From Paenibacillus tyrphae (GTDB taxonomy: Bacteria; Bacillota; Bacilli; Paenibacillales; NBRC-103111): a stretch of 64,000 bases of DNA. This document shows positions 1 through 10,800 of this stretch, piece by piece; the stretch's first letter is position 1; each line of letters begins with the position of its first letter. The translations under genes and the position numbers were made by a program. The notes below the pieces were generated by a model. That model searched no databases and was not told the DNA's origin. It saw only the letters and a list, made by a program, of their open reading frames with translations. The stretch lies in the NCBI RefSeq assembly GCF_024158745.1, contig NZ_JAMZAW010000006.1, positions 124,001 to 188,000 on the forward strand, written 5' to 3'.

Positions 1-1
1 T

Positions 2-610
2 ATTTATCAGTTTAAGCAGAAGCTGGAAGAATTAAACACGAGTGCTTTGGAGAAAGAAGATTTACTGGGCAGACTGACGCTGCAAAATAAGCAGCTTCAA
101 GATCAAATGAGTCAGTTGCAGCAAGAACGCGATGAGGCGATTTCCGCGCTGGACCATTTGAAAGCCGAGTTCAACGGCAAAGCGGAAGAGCAGCAAGATG
201 AAATCCTGCGCTTGCAGCAGCTTTTGAAACAGACGGAGACCCGGCAAAGTCCGGAGCCAAGCGTGAAAGTAACAGGGACTTCCGAGACGCTTGAGGAGCT
301 TGTGCAAAAAGCGAAGGAAAACGCGGCAGAAAAAGCGACGCAGCAGCTCCTTGCGAGCCATGCTGAAGTGCTGCCCCCTCTTGCGTTCCAGCCCAACCCT
401 GTTATCCCTGTGCCTGCATTGTCAGAACAAGCTGCCCAAACCGATGCGGTGGCTGTAGGGCACCTGCAAGAACAGATGAAAGACATGCTGGATTGGAAAA
501 AGGATATGGAGGAATGGCGGGAAGGCGAGGCCGCTTGGCGGGTTGACGTCGAGAAGCAGTTGTCCAGACTCAGCCATGCGACTTTGGCGTCATTGACCGC
601 AAACGTTTAA
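2..610 (+). CDS. Coiled-coil protein of the tail locus, 5' partial
   Basis: The reading frame is open to the left edge of the window (codons from base 2), so the true start lies outside; the TTG at 47 is probably internal. The visible part is rich in Gln, Glu, Leu and Lys with long heptad-like runs over the first 80 residues, as expected for a coiled coil. An Ala/Pro-rich linker follows, then a charged, Trp-containing helical tail. It ends 20 bases before the sigma-like gene and is probably cotranscribed with it. I do not recognise a family. A phage-structural or regulatory accessory role is only inferred from position. Confidence 0.6.
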   Translation: MYQFKQKLEELNTSALEKEDLLGRLTLQNKQLQDQMSQLQQERDEAISALDHLKAEFNGKAEEQQDEILRLQQLLKQTETRQSPEPSVKVTGTSETLEELVQKAKENAAEKATQQLLASHAEVLPPLAFQPNPVIPVPALSEQAAQTDAVAVGHLQEQMKDMLDWKKDMEEWREGEAAWRVDVEKQLSRLSHATLASLTANV

Positions 611-630
611 TTGAAGAAAGGGAGAGACGC

Positions 631-1101
631 ATGACCAATACAGAGCGGGAAAAAGTCGTAACGCTTCTCAAAAACTATCAATCGTATAAATATGCGGTAG
701 ACAACTACGTGTCGGAAAGCTCGTATACGCTCTCCGTGTCCAAGCTGGATTTTGCTCCCCGTAACGGCAGTTACGGTTCGAGGGAGCCCGGCGTGCTGAC
801 CCATAGCTGCGAACAGGACGCGGCGGACTATCGAACGTACAGCCGTCTCGTGCAAATGATCGAAGGCGCGCTCAAAACGTTGTCGGATGTCGAATATGAA
901 ATTATTCATTATAAATGGATGAAGGGCTGGACCTTGAAAGAAATCGAGGTTCGCCGAAATTACGGCATCGATTCGACCAAAGCGATCCATCGCCGCGCGC
1001 TGGAGAAGCTGGCGATTTGCTTCATGTTCACCGAGCCGGCGGAAATCCTGCCGGTGCAAAACCGCAGCGTGCCGGGCGAAACTCAAGAGGCGTTTGCGTA
1101 A
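631..1101 (+). CDS. Sigma-factor-like / ArpU-Xpf-type regulator of phage late genes
   Basis: A 156-residue protein with a good ribosome binding site (AAAGGGAGAG). Residues about 70-135 look like a sigma-70 region 4 helix-turn-helix: a segment ending 'LSDVEYEIIHYKWMKG', a turn, then 'TLKEIEVRRNYGIDS' and a basic recognition helix. PBSX (Xpf) and ArpU-type elements use such proteins to switch on late (tail and lysis) operons. The gene sits directly upstream of the fibre and tail genes and is followed by a terminator hairpin, which fits a regulator transcribed separately from the structural genes. The function is inferred from fold and context. Confidence 0.6.
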   Translation: MTNTEREKVVTLLKNYQSYKYAVDNYVSESSYTLSVSKLDFAPRNGSYGSREPGVLTHSCEQDAADYRTYSRLVQMIEGALKTLSDVEYEIIHYKWMKGWTLKEIEVRRNYGIDSTKAIHRRALEKLAICFMFTEPAEILPVQNRSVPGETQEAFA

Positions 1102-1197
1102 ACAACCACCTTTCAACCACCTTTCCCATGATATAGTAATACCATGAGAAAGAATCGATACGAGTGAAGCCACGAGACTACTATAGATGAAACATGT

Positions 1198-1250
1198 AAA
1201 AGTGATGGGAACCGGCGCTGTTTGGTGCGGTGAACATCACTTTTTATTTT
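1198..1250 (+). terminator. Rho-independent terminator after the sigma-like gene
   Basis: Stem AAAAGTGATG (1198-1207) pairs perfectly with CATCACTTTT (1235-1244). The loop holds a second GC-rich hairpin, and a T-rich tract follows. It separates the sigma-like gene from the first fibre gene, which starts only 22 bases later. Confidence 0.65.
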
Positions 1251-1271
1251 AGACGATACAGGAGGGTACAT

Positions 1272-3770
1272 ATGAGCAGTGATAAGACGAAGCGCCTGGG
1301 GTTGAATAAATGGGTCGGCTCCGACCAAGTTCTGCGTGCCGAGTTTAACGAGAATTTCGACAAGATCGATGCGTATGTGAATGACAGCTTGGCGGTGAAG
1401 ACAACTTCCGTGCAGTTGAAGCAGGGCTTGCAGGTGATTGATGTGAACCAGAGCAGTCCGCTGAATAATGTAACCATTCAAGGGCGGACGTTGGTTAATT
1501 TGCTTGGGCGTACAGGCGGTTTCGAGGCGAGCGACATTGCCCAGTGGCTAAAGGGGGCTGCTACGCTAACGAGCGATACTAGCACGTTCGTATCAGGGAA
1601 ATCTAGCGGAAAAATGACGATAACGGAAGCAAAGGTTTGCTTCATAGCGCAGCGGTTCACCTTCAAGAAGGGGAAATACTATATCCTCATCGCAGAGACG
1701 AAGAACGGTACGGCAGAGACAGGCGTTCGGATTGGCAACAATGACTTTTTTTCTGCATGGAATACTGATGCAACCAAATGGACGACGCAGTTCGTAAAAG
1801 TAAATTATGAAAAGGATGATCGTGAGGATTACGTCATCTTTAACTGCAGTGGTGCTGCGGGCCAGACGGGGTATGTTGACAATTATCGCGTCTACGAAAT
1901 CACGCGAGCGGAATACGAGGCGATTGACAGAATGACGCTGGATCAAGTCTCCGCCAAGTGGCCTTACGTTGACGATATGAAAAGCGTTTACTCGCCGTAT
2001 ATCGTCAAGTATGGGGAGAATTTGCTGCCGCCGTTTACGGAATGGACGAGAGTTACAGCAGCATCAAAGGCTACTTCTACAGATCCATATAAAATAACAT
2101 TTTTTGCGAATGGTGACGGCGATTTCGCTGCGTACAACTTCCGCTGTGTTCCAAACACCGCGTATACGCTTAAGGTTGATTCGCTCGACAATATGTATCA
2201 CGGAATTTCAAAGGTAAATTGGAGTGAGGCCATTGTCAGTTATACAACGGAAACTTCGTTTACTTTCAACTCTGGCAACAATACGGAACTTTCATATGTA
2301 GTCAAGGCACAGGATAAGTCTAAGATCGGCTCGCTAACAAATCCGACGCTCTGTCTCGGTGCGGAAGCAAAGTCCTTCAAGCCATGCAACGACGATTACT
2401 TGTTCTTCCCGAACGTTAATCTTGCGTCCACCGTTGACGGAACGGTCTATGATACGCTGTTTCAACGCGACGGTAAGTATTGGAAGCAGACTCGGTTTAA
2501 GTCGATGGACTTAAAGGGTGACTTAAACTGGATACGAAACGGATCGTGGACTGGGTTTAAAGAAGCGGCAATACTCAACTTTGATACTGGAGCAGTCGGA
2601 AATTCCGAAACAGTCGTAAAGTTTGATGGGAAAATTATCCATACGTCTATCGACACGAATAACGATACGTCAAACCTGCAAACTACTGGGCACCTGTTGA
2701 TTCGTATCCCTAACGCAGACAGCGGATGGGGTGATGCATTCACGAATTTGTCGAATGACGAGATCAAGGCGTATTTCTACGGATGGGTGATGTACGACGC
2801 AAGCAACTATCCTCAGCCGTACAACGGCAGTGGGACTAAGGCTTGGGGCTACCGTGATCCTTACGGCGCTGGCGGATTGACTGGCGGCACATCAACGCCG
2901 CCGAACTTTCCAGCACCGGGATTCACACCTTACAAGCTCCAATACCAACTTGCTGCGCCAATCGTTGAAGAAGTTGCATCCGAGGGCGGAATTACGCTCC
3001 GCGAAGGGCTGAATCAAGTTGAAGTCGGTACCGGGATGATTGTACGTGAGAAGGCTAACCCGCAAATTAACACAGGTCTGGGTTATGCTGCGATTAACGT
3101 CAAAGGTTCACCAAATTACAGTGATTTAGGGGCTTTAAATAAAAGGAATTCCAAAATTTTGGTAATTTTCAAGAATTCCAGAATAGACGGTAATTGGACG
3201 CAAAAAGCTGGCGGCGGCAATGGGAATTATTACGTCGACACGCCAATTGCTAACTTCGACCCTGCAGCAGCCTATACCGTTACTTACCTTGCACTAGATC
3301 AATACACGCTGTCATGCAATATCCCATCGCTCGAAGCTACGCATCCGTCGAATATGAAATCCGCCGTCGATACGCTGGCAGCCGGACAATCCGACATGGC
3401 AGCGCGAGTCGGGGCGCTTGAGATTACGCGTGCTCAGCGTGTGCAGCCGCAGTGGATTAAGCCGACGCTGCTTAATGGATGGGTCAATTACGGTGACGGG
3501 GCATACACCGATGCTGGCTACTTTAAAGACGAATTCGGTATCGTTCATATCCGAGGGCTGGTAAAGAACGGCCAACTGAATGCCTCTATCTTTATGCTCC
3601 CTCTCGGGTATAGACCGGCTCGCGCGATGGTAATTCCGGTTGCTACGGATGGTAACGGTCAACTTATATTGGGCCGCTTGACGATTGACTTTAATGGGTC
3701 TGTGTATCATACATTAGGTGGAACGGGCTGGTTTTCACTCGATGGCATATCGTTCCTTTCCGAAAGATAA
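1272..3770 (+). CDS. Tail fibre / receptor-binding protein, paralogue 1
   Basis: An 832-residue protein. ATG 1272 is chosen because AGGAGGG lies just upstream and the resulting N-terminus (MSSDKTK) aligns with its three paralogues; a longer frame from GTG 1230 has no ribosome site. Residues 1-75 form the shared anchoring segment containing 'GSDQVLRAEFNENFDKIDAY'. Conserved blocks (GRTLVNLLGR, KWPYVDDMKSVYSPY, GENLLPPFTEW, FPNVNLAS, KLQYQLAAP, YTVTYLALDQY) alternate with variable stretches that look like beta-sandwich carbohydrate-binding modules. The last 110 residues are unique to this copy and probably form the receptor-binding tip. A DUF4376-like companion gene follows after 20 bases. Confidence 0.75.
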   Translation: MSSDKTKRLGLNKWVGSDQVLRAEFNENFDKIDAYVNDSLAVKTTSVQLKQGLQVIDVNQSSPLNNVTIQGRTLVNLLGRTGGFEASDIAQWLKGAATLTSDTSTFVSGKSSGKMTITEAKVCFIAQRFTFKKGKYYILIAETKNGTAETGVRIGNNDFFSAWNTDATKWTTQFVKVNYEKDDREDYVIFNCSGAAGQTGYVDNYRVYEITRAEYEAIDRMTLDQVSAKWPYVDDMKSVYSPYIVKYGENLLPPFTEWTRVTAASKATSTDPYKITFFANGDGDFAAYNFRCVPNTAYTLKVDSLDNMYHGISKVNWSEAIVSYTTETSFTFNSGNNTELSYVVKAQDKSKIGSLTNPTLCLGAEAKSFKPCNDDYLFFPNVNLASTVDGTVYDTLFQRDGKYWKQTRFKSMDLKGDLNWIRNGSWTGFKEAAILNFDTGAVGNSETVVKFDGKIIHTSIDTNNDTSNLQTTGHLLIRIPNADSGWGDAFTNLSNDEIKAYFYGWVMYDASNYPQPYNGSGTKAWGYRDPYGAGGLTGGTSTPPNFPAPGFTPYKLQYQLAAPIVEEVASEGGITLREGLNQVEVGTGMIVREKANPQINTGLGYAAINVKGSPNYSDLGALNKRNSKILVIFKNSRIDGNWTQKAGGGNGNYYVDTPIANFDPAAAYTVTYLALDQYTLSCNIPSLEATHPSNMKSAVDTLAAGQSDMAARVGALEITRAQRVQPQWIKPTLLNGWVNYGDGAYTDAGYFKDEFGIVHIRGLVKNGQLNASIFMLPLGYRPARAMVIPVATDGNGQLILGRLTIDFNGSVYHTLGGTGWFSLDGISFLSER

Positions 3771-3790
3771 TATGGAGGTGCAACGGATTA

Positions 3791-4390
3791 ATGAAAGAAG
3801 CACTCATAGTCGATCTAAACGGTTTTATCACAGACGTAACGCTTGTAGACGACCATATCTCAGGCGTTTTTCCTATCTACCGCGAGTTGCCCGCAAGAGG
3901 CACGGAGGAGCAACCGCAGAAAGCGGTGGAGCTAATCGGCTACACTATAGCCGTTCCCGTCCCGGAAGGATTGCATCTACCTAAATGGGATTTCGCCGAA
4001 GAGCGATGGGTCGAGGGCAAGCCCGCAGGCGAATTGCTAGTCCTGCAGAAAGCGAATAAACTCGCTGAACTAAAAAGACTTTGCACGGAAGCCATCGAGG
4101 GAACTTTCACCTCTTTTGCTCTGGGGGAGGAGCATGTTTACTCTTTCGATACGGAAACACAGCTTAATTTTCAAAGCACTAAAGAATTGATGAATATGCA
4201 CCCTAATTTTACACAAACGTCGTGGAAAACACGCGACGCGGGCGTACTGATGCATACGAAGGAACAGTTCACCCGACTCTGGCTCGATGGACAAATGCAT
4301 AAAACAAACCTGATCGAGAAGTTTAGACGACTGGAAAAAGAAATTGAGCACGCCACTTCAGTGGATGCGGTCAATTCTATCCGGTGGTAG
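3791..4390 (+). CDS. DUF4376-like fibre companion protein, copy 1
   Basis: A 199-residue protein with ribosome site TGGAGGTG before ATG 3791. The N-terminal half resembles the short 'what is the next value' domain that precedes DUF4376 in tail proteins. The C-terminal 110 residues (from 'LQKANKLAELKRLC') are clearly related to the C-termini of the proteins at 14394 and 24986, with shared blocks WKTRDAGVLMHTKEQF / WNTRDVGVIVHTKDQF. DUF4376 proteins are found next to phage tail fibres and may act as fibre chaperones or caps; that role is inferred. Confidence 0.6.
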   Translation: MKEALIVDLNGFITDVTLVDDHISGVFPIYRELPARGTEEQPQKAVELIGYTIAVPVPEGLHLPKWDFAEERWVEGKPAGELLVLQKANKLAELKRLCTEAIEGTFTSFALGEEHVYSFDTETQLNFQSTKELMNMHPNFTQTSWKTRDAGVLMHTKEQFTRLWLDGQMHKTNLIEKFRRLEKEIEHATSVDAVNSIRW

Positions 4391-4430
4391 AAGCTTCTTT
4401 TTATGTAGGGGAAATCTGGGGGAATCTAAA

Positions 4431-7400
4431 ATGAGCAGCGGTAAGACATCGAATCTGAAATTGCATAATTGGACAGGCTCGGATCAGGTGTTGAGGTCGG
4501 AGTTTAATGAAAATTTTGAGAAGATAGATGCTTTTGCAAGTGAGCTCATGGCCATGGGCTCGATCCCGGTTCGGTTAAACTATGGGATGCAGACCATCAA
4601 CGTAGAGCACACCAGAATGTTGGAAAACGTCAGCATGAAAGGGAGAACGTTGATTAATTTACTGGGGCGGGACGGAAATTGTGAGGATGCCTCTAGGTGG
4701 AACCCGTATACCAGTGCCATGCTTTCGCTGGATTTCGTAAAAAAAGCGTCCGGGTCGAACAGCATACAGTTTAAAATAGTCAGCGGGCAACATTCGGCCG
4801 GCATTGTGAAAGCATACACGGTCTCAGCGGGAAAATATTACATCGCGATAGCGGACGTAGCGAACACTGACATTCAAAACGGGGTCGTGTTGAACTTTGG
4901 CAGCAATAAAACGGCCGAATATACTGGAACATCGTTCGTGACAAAATGGGTGAAACTGGCCCCAATCGTGAGCGGTCAGCAACTTCTAAGCATTTTTGGG
5001 TCTGGTGCACCCGACCAGACGGCCAACGTTGATAATGTCCGTCTCTATGAAATAAGCGCGGAAGACTACGCGAACATCGATAGGATGACGTCGGAAGAGA
5101 TCGTCGCCAAATGGCCGTACATTGATGGTATGAAGTCTGTTTACTCGCCATATGTCATCAAGTACGGCGAGAACTTGCTGCCGCCGTTTACGGAGTGGAA
5201 TGTGACGGCAGGAAACGGCGGAACACCGAAATTGGACATTGATGACCCCTTCTCTGCCAGTTTAATCGCCGATATGAGCGGTCAAGCGATTTATGTGGAT
5301 ATACCCGTCGCGTCGAATACAACGTATACGTTAGCTTTAGCGTCGTTGCCTGCCAATGGTTTTATAGGAGTGAATAGTTTTGATGAAAATATGCAGTTTG
5401 TAAGTGCTTATGAAGGTTATACATCAAAAGTGAGTAAAACCATTACAACCGAGTCGAACGTAAGATATTTGCGGGTCATGCTTGGTAATCATACTTTTGG
5501 TGCGGGGACGTATAGGTTCATGAAGCCTGTGCTTTCCCTGGGTTCAACGGCGAAGCCGTTCAAATCCCGTAACGACGACCATTTGTTCTTTCCGAACGTC
5601 AATCTTGCCTCTAACACTGACGGAACGATCCATGACACCTTATATCAACGTGACGGGAAGTACTGGAAGCAAGCGCGACTCCGAACGATGGAATTGGACG
5701 GGAAGCTGGACTGGTCTTTAGTAGATGGTGTCTATGCAGGATTTAAGGAAGTCAAAGTCCCTATAATGGGGGATGTTACGAATGCCGCAGTACTTGTTAA
5801 GCATGATGGTAAGCTGTTAAAAGTTAAACCGGACGGAACCAAACCTTCGGGCGGGGACGAGTTTACTTTAACGACGGGCAGTAATCATCTGTTTATCTCG
5901 ATCTCCAACTCTGATAGCGGATGGGGGGATTCGTATAAACCCTCCGAGGAAGATATTAAGGCTTATTTTAATGGTTGGCGCATGTATCAAGAAGATATGT
6001 CAGCAGCAACCGGAATATATGTGTCAGGAAAAAAATGGTGGGCGCGACGCAATGGGACCGGGTTCGATTCAGCTACGGCGGAAATAGTGCCGGCCGCCTA
6101 TGGTTTTATTAACGGCCCGACCCCATACAAACTCCAATACCAACTTGCTGCGCCAACGGTCGAGGAAATTATATCCGAAGGCGGAATCACTTTCCATGAA
6201 GAACTCAATCAAGTGGAAGTCGGCAATGGGATGATCGTCAGGGAGCATCACAACGTAGTGACCATTGGCGGTAACTCTTACATGCTAACGGGAGCGGGGC
6301 AAAAGTACCGTGCGGATCGAGCGTTTGCAGTATATAAGGATGGTGTGAACGCGGGGTGGTCGCTGAAGCGCAGAGCAAGTTTTGACGTGAATTATGGATG
6401 GGGCTATGCCCAAACGCTTTCGTCGAATGTAGACCCATCTGCGACTTACACGGTCACTTATCTTGCCCTTGATCAACATGCTCTCACCTGCAATGTTCAA
6501 TCGATTCAAGGGGAATATGCAGGCAATCTGAAGTCCGTTGTCGATGCACTGGCAGCCAATCAGGCGGACATGACGGCGCAGATCACAGAGCTTCAAGGCG
6601 GAACGGATGCAACCAGACAATCGTTCGAAGAACATATATTAAGGAAGGACAACCCGCACGACGTAACTCCGGCACAGATCGGCGCAGAAACCCCTGGCGG
6701 AGCTCAAAATAAGGTCGACGCTCATGCAGAATCCACCTCGGGCGCGCATGGGGCTACATCGGCAGCGGTTGCCAGCAAGATCATTCAACGGGACGCCGCC
6801 GGGCGGGCCAAAGTAGCTGCACCGGCTGCTGCCGACGATATCGCAAGAAAACAGGAGACCGACGCCGCTCAATCAAGGGCAAACGCATGCTTGCCGAAAG
6901 ACGGCAGTGAACCGATGACCGGCAGACTCGTCGTTCCTGCGGGTCCGGGCGGCGGTCTTCATTTTCCAAATGATGCATTCGGTGGAAGCGGAGATACGGC
7001 GAGCATCACGCTTCGTCAAAAATCCGGCGAAGATCAGGAATTGACGATCGAGGTTCAAAATGATCCGGCCGATACGATCAATCTTAAAACTCCGCACCGA
7101 GACGGCGTATATGTCAATGGACACAGGGCATGGCATGCCGGGAATGTTACGCCGTTGGATGTTAATACAGGCGGAACGCTGAACAATAGCGTCGGCTTTG
7201 GTACTGGACATGGTCTGCATTTTGATAGTTTTGGAACAAATTTTATTGCAAGCGGTGGTGGGGATAGCGCAACATACTCCAGCCACAACATAAGAATACG
7301 CGGTCATTATGGCCTGGGCATGGAGACGCACGATGGTTCCGTTAACGGAGTTTATGATTTCCGCGCGGGTCAATGGACGACGAAAAATGGTTTCGTGGTA

Positions 7401-7769
7401 GACAATGGCGGTGAAAAGTTTCGCGTAAATTGGAATGGGGACATTATTCAGCGCGGGACGGTCATGGCGCCTACACGCGTTAACAATGGTGTATTCGAAT
7501 TTTGGAACGGGGGAGGGTGGCAATCAGTGGGTGGAGTGAAAAAGGTGCAGCGCGGAGAAGTAAATGTCGGCTCCAATGCTACTGTGGAGGTTCGTCTAAG
7601 GGAGTCCGTAAATATCGACAAATCCACGATAAACTTCCCCAATACAGGTGGCAGCGAATACAACGTGGACCGAGGAAATGGCTGGGGAAAGCTGCTGGAT
7701 TCCTCTACCATTCAGATCCGTGCGGCGGTCGGCGGTACTTACCAGTGGGAAGTGATCGAATACTACTAA
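4431..7769 (+). CDS. Tail fibre / receptor-binding protein, paralogue 2
   Basis: A 1112-residue protein. ATG 4431 is preferred over an upstream in-frame start that overlaps the DUF4376 gene, because CTGGGGGAAT precedes it and the N-terminus (MSSGKTSNLKLH) matches the paralogues. Residues 1 to about 720 share the mosaic architecture of fibre 1. The unique C-terminus (about 730-1112) begins with the linker 'RKDNPHDVTPAQIGAE' and 'NACLPKDGSEPMTGRLVV', both typical of long phage fibres, followed by a beta-rich shaft and a small tip domain ending WEVIEYY. No companion gene follows this copy. Confidence 0.75.
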   Translation: MSSGKTSNLKLHNWTGSDQVLRSEFNENFEKIDAFASELMAMGSIPVRLNYGMQTINVEHTRMLENVSMKGRTLINLLGRDGNCEDASRWNPYTSAMLSLDFVKKASGSNSIQFKIVSGQHSAGIVKAYTVSAGKYYIAIADVANTDIQNGVVLNFGSNKTAEYTGTSFVTKWVKLAPIVSGQQLLSIFGSGAPDQTANVDNVRLYEISAEDYANIDRMTSEEIVAKWPYIDGMKSVYSPYVIKYGENLLPPFTEWNVTAGNGGTPKLDIDDPFSASLIADMSGQAIYVDIPVASNTTYTLALASLPANGFIGVNSFDENMQFVSAYEGYTSKVSKTITTESNVRYLRVMLGNHTFGAGTYRFMKPVLSLGSTAKPFKSRNDDHLFFPNVNLASNTDGTIHDTLYQRDGKYWKQARLRTMELDGKLDWSLVDGVYAGFKEVKVPIMGDVTNAAVLVKHDGKLLKVKPDGTKPSGGDEFTLTTGSNHLFISISNSDSGWGDSYKPSEEDIKAYFNGWRMYQEDMSAATGIYVSGKKWWARRNGTGFDSATAEIVPAAYGFINGPTPYKLQYQLAAPTVEEIISEGGITFHEELNQVEVGNGMIVREHHNVVTIGGNSYMLTGAGQKYRADRAFAVYKDGVNAGWSLKRRASFDVNYGWGYAQTLSSNVDPSATYTVTYLALDQHALTCNVQSIQGEYAGNLKSVVDALAANQADMTAQITELQGGTDATRQSFEEHILRKDNPHDVTPAQIGAETPGGAQNKVDAHAESTSGAHGATSAAVASKIIQRDAAGRAKVAAPAAADDIARKQETDAAQSRANACLPKDGSEPMTGRLVVPAGPGGGLHFPNDAFGGSGDTASITLRQKSGEDQELTIEVQNDPADTINLKTPHRDGVYVNGHRAWHAGNVTPLDVNTGGTLNNSVGFGTGHGLHFDSFGTNFIASGGGDSATYSSHNIRIRGHYGLGMETHDGSVNGVYDFRAGQWTTKNGFVVDNGGEKFRVNWNGDIIQRGTVMAPTRVNNGVFEFWNGGGWQSVGGVKKVQRGEVNVGSNATVEVRLRESVNIDKSTINFPNTGGSEYNVDRGNGWGKLLDSSTIQIRAAVGGTYQWEVIEYY

Positions 7770-7798
7770 TATTTATTCAACATGTCAAATAAGTAGAG

Positions 7799-7830
7799 AA
7801 ACCACGTTCAGTGGTAAACAGAATTTTTTA
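7799..7830 (+). terminator. Weak hairpin after fibre 2
   Basis: The hairpin ACCAC-gttca-GTGGT (7801-7815) is followed eight bases later by a T tract. The short stem makes it a weak or partial terminator between fibres 2 and 3. Confidence 0.3.
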
Positions 7831-7859
7831 TACATTTGCAATCTAGGGGGGGATAACTG

Positions 7860-10800
7860 TTGAGCAGCAATAAAACGCCGCATCTGAACTTGCATCATTG
7901 GACAGGCTCGGATCAGGTATTGCGAGCGGAGTTTAATGAAAATTTCGAGAAGCTAGATGCTTATGGCAGCCAACTCATGGCAGCGGACGCGACTCCGGTT
8001 CATTTAAATCATGGGATGCAAGTCGTCAACGTAAAGCAGACCAGTATGCTGAAGAATGTCAGCATCAAGGGCCGGACACTGGTGAATCTGCTCGGAAGGG
8101 CAGGTAATTGTGAGGACGTCGGGAATTGGAACGATTATCACACCACTCATGCGCTTGATCCCAACAACTTTGTTTACGGCAGCAACGGCTTGAAGGTCAC
8201 CATCGCAGATGGTTATACGATCGGTTCCGCCGTTACTGTGAGAGGGTTCAATTTTGATGCGGATAAGTACTATCTTCTTATGGGCGAGTTAAAGAACGGC
8301 AACGCCACACAGATGAATTTGTCTATATCCGGACAAGGCCCGCCAACGGCAACGAATGCGGTTGTAGATACTTCGAAGTTTACTCTTGCTTTTGGAAAGT
8401 TTACCGGCATATCTGCAACAGACGTAGGAATAAATGTCACTGCAACCGGAACTGCCGGGCAATTTGGGTATGCGGATGGAGTAAGACTTTTTGAAATATC
8501 CAAAGATGACTATGATGCCATCGACAGGATGACGCCGGAGCAGATCGCCGTCAAATGGCCGTACGTCGAAGATAGGAAATCGATCTACTCGCCGTATATT
8601 CTCAAGTACGGGGAGAACCTGCTGCCCCCGTTCACAGAGTGGGAAATGATCCGTACTGACGGAGGCACGAATATTCTAGGTCCGTACAAAATTCAACAGC
8701 AAACGACGGCTAAGGATACGTGGCTGGGAACGGCCAAGCTGCCGTGCATGCCATCTACGCCGTATACGTTGAGCATGAACCATACGGGCAAAATGCTTCT
8801 CCGGTTTTATAAAAAGGATGGAACATTCGTTGACGCCGGGGGTGGCTTTACCGCCGAACAGTCCGTTACCGGAACGTCTCCGTCCGACGTGAGCTATATT
8901 GTCGTATACACCGTTAATCCGGAGCCTGTCGGTACGTTTACGTTTGAGAAGGGGATGCTTAACGTCGGACCAACGGCGCTGCCGTTCAAGCCGCGTAATG
9001 ATGACATGTTGCTTTTCCCGAATGTGCAGCTTGCTTCAAGCGCAGACGGGACGGTATGCGACCAATTGTTTAAGAGTGGCGGGAAATACTGGAAGCATAC
9101 ACGGATCAAAACGATGGTACTGGATGGCTCTAAAAGTTGGAAACGTACGGGTAATTATACCGGCTTCAAGCAATTGTCGCTTGAAAGCCCCGTTTTTCCT
9201 ATCACAGGGGACTTAGGACTATTTATGAAGTACGACAAGGTACTCCCGAATCTTACGGGCATCCCGTCTGCCCCGGACAGAGGAGCTATTGCACAGGATT
9301 CGGGTATCGTTTATGTTACCGTTTCCGACGAAGACAGCGGGTGGTGGGATAAGTATGAACCGTCAGAAGAAGAGATTAAGGCATATTTCTACGGGTGGAA
9401 ATTAATCGACACAAGCGGAAAGCCATGGAGCGGAGGAGAAGCTCGGTTTAAACGGTGGTACGCCTATTGGTCGCCTGGTGCTGTGTGGAATCCAGACAAA
9501 GAAAATGAATTTACTAAAAAAACGGCTCCCAGCAACCTCGCACCGGGATACCAGCCTTACAGTCTTCAATACCAGCTTGCTGTACCAACGGTCGAGGAAA
9601 TTCGGGTTGAAGGCGGGATAACGTTTCACTCAGGACTGAATCAGGTTGAAGTGGGAACCGGGATGATTGTAAGGGAAAGAGCGAATCCGATTGATCTGGA
9701 CGGAAACTATTTGATAAATAACACGGCTGCCTCAGGCTCTACTCTTAAGAATAGAACAAATAGGATTCTAACCGTGTTCAGAAATGATCGAATTGATCTG
9801 GCGTGGATCAAAAGAGATAGCTTTAAAAGCTCATCGGCTTACGGCGGAGCAGATGCATTCATCCCTGCTTTATCTGGAGGTTACGACCCCACAGCGGTCT
9901 ACACGGTCACCTATCTTGCCCGTGACCAATACGCTCTGACCTGTAACCTTGAATCCATACAAAGTGAATACGCGAGCAATTTGAGAACTGTTGTCGATAC
10001 GCTGGCAGTTAATCAGGCGGATATGTCGGAGCAGGTCTCGGTGGTTCAAGGTATAAAGGATCGACTTGAAGCAGCATTGCCGCTTAACGCCATGTCGCGG
10101 CAAGCGATCATCAATGGCGGGTTCGATGTAGCGCAGCGAGGTTCCAGCGTTATCCGGAATGGTAATTACGGTTCGGAAAATGCGTATGGATATGGTTTGG
10201 ATAGATGGGTTGGCCAGGTATTTGCAGGGACAGGAGGAACAGGATCTAGCAGCTTTACGATGTCGCAACAGCCTTTTGCATTAAGCCAGACCGCAGTCCC
10301 CGGAAATCCAAAGTACTTCGGAAGGTTAAGCGTAACTTCGGTCGGTACCAAGGGAACCAGAAGTGCATTCATGAGGATGGCGCAGTTTGTCGAGTCTGTG
10401 TTCACGTTTGCCGGACAAAAATGCACGGTAAGCTTTTGGGCCAAGGCGAGCAGCAGTCGCCAAATCGCGGTCTCTTTGTTTCAAAATTTCGGGTACGGCA
10501 GCCCATCATCAAGTGTGTCATGCCCAGGCGGTAAAACGATCAACCTGACAACGGCTTGGCAATTTTTCATTGTCACGTTCGATGTTCCGTCTATTGCGGG
10601 GAAAACTTTGGGAACAAGTAAAAGTGACTACCTGGGGCTTTACTTTATTCCTTACAAACAAGACAACGACGTCATTTCCATACCATCCGACGAGGTTGGC
10701 ACGTATGAAACAGGAGATTTCGATTTCGCCCAAGTGCAGCTTTGCGCCGGTGACGTAACTCTTCCGTTCCAGCCGAGGCATTTTGCAGATGAGCTGGCAT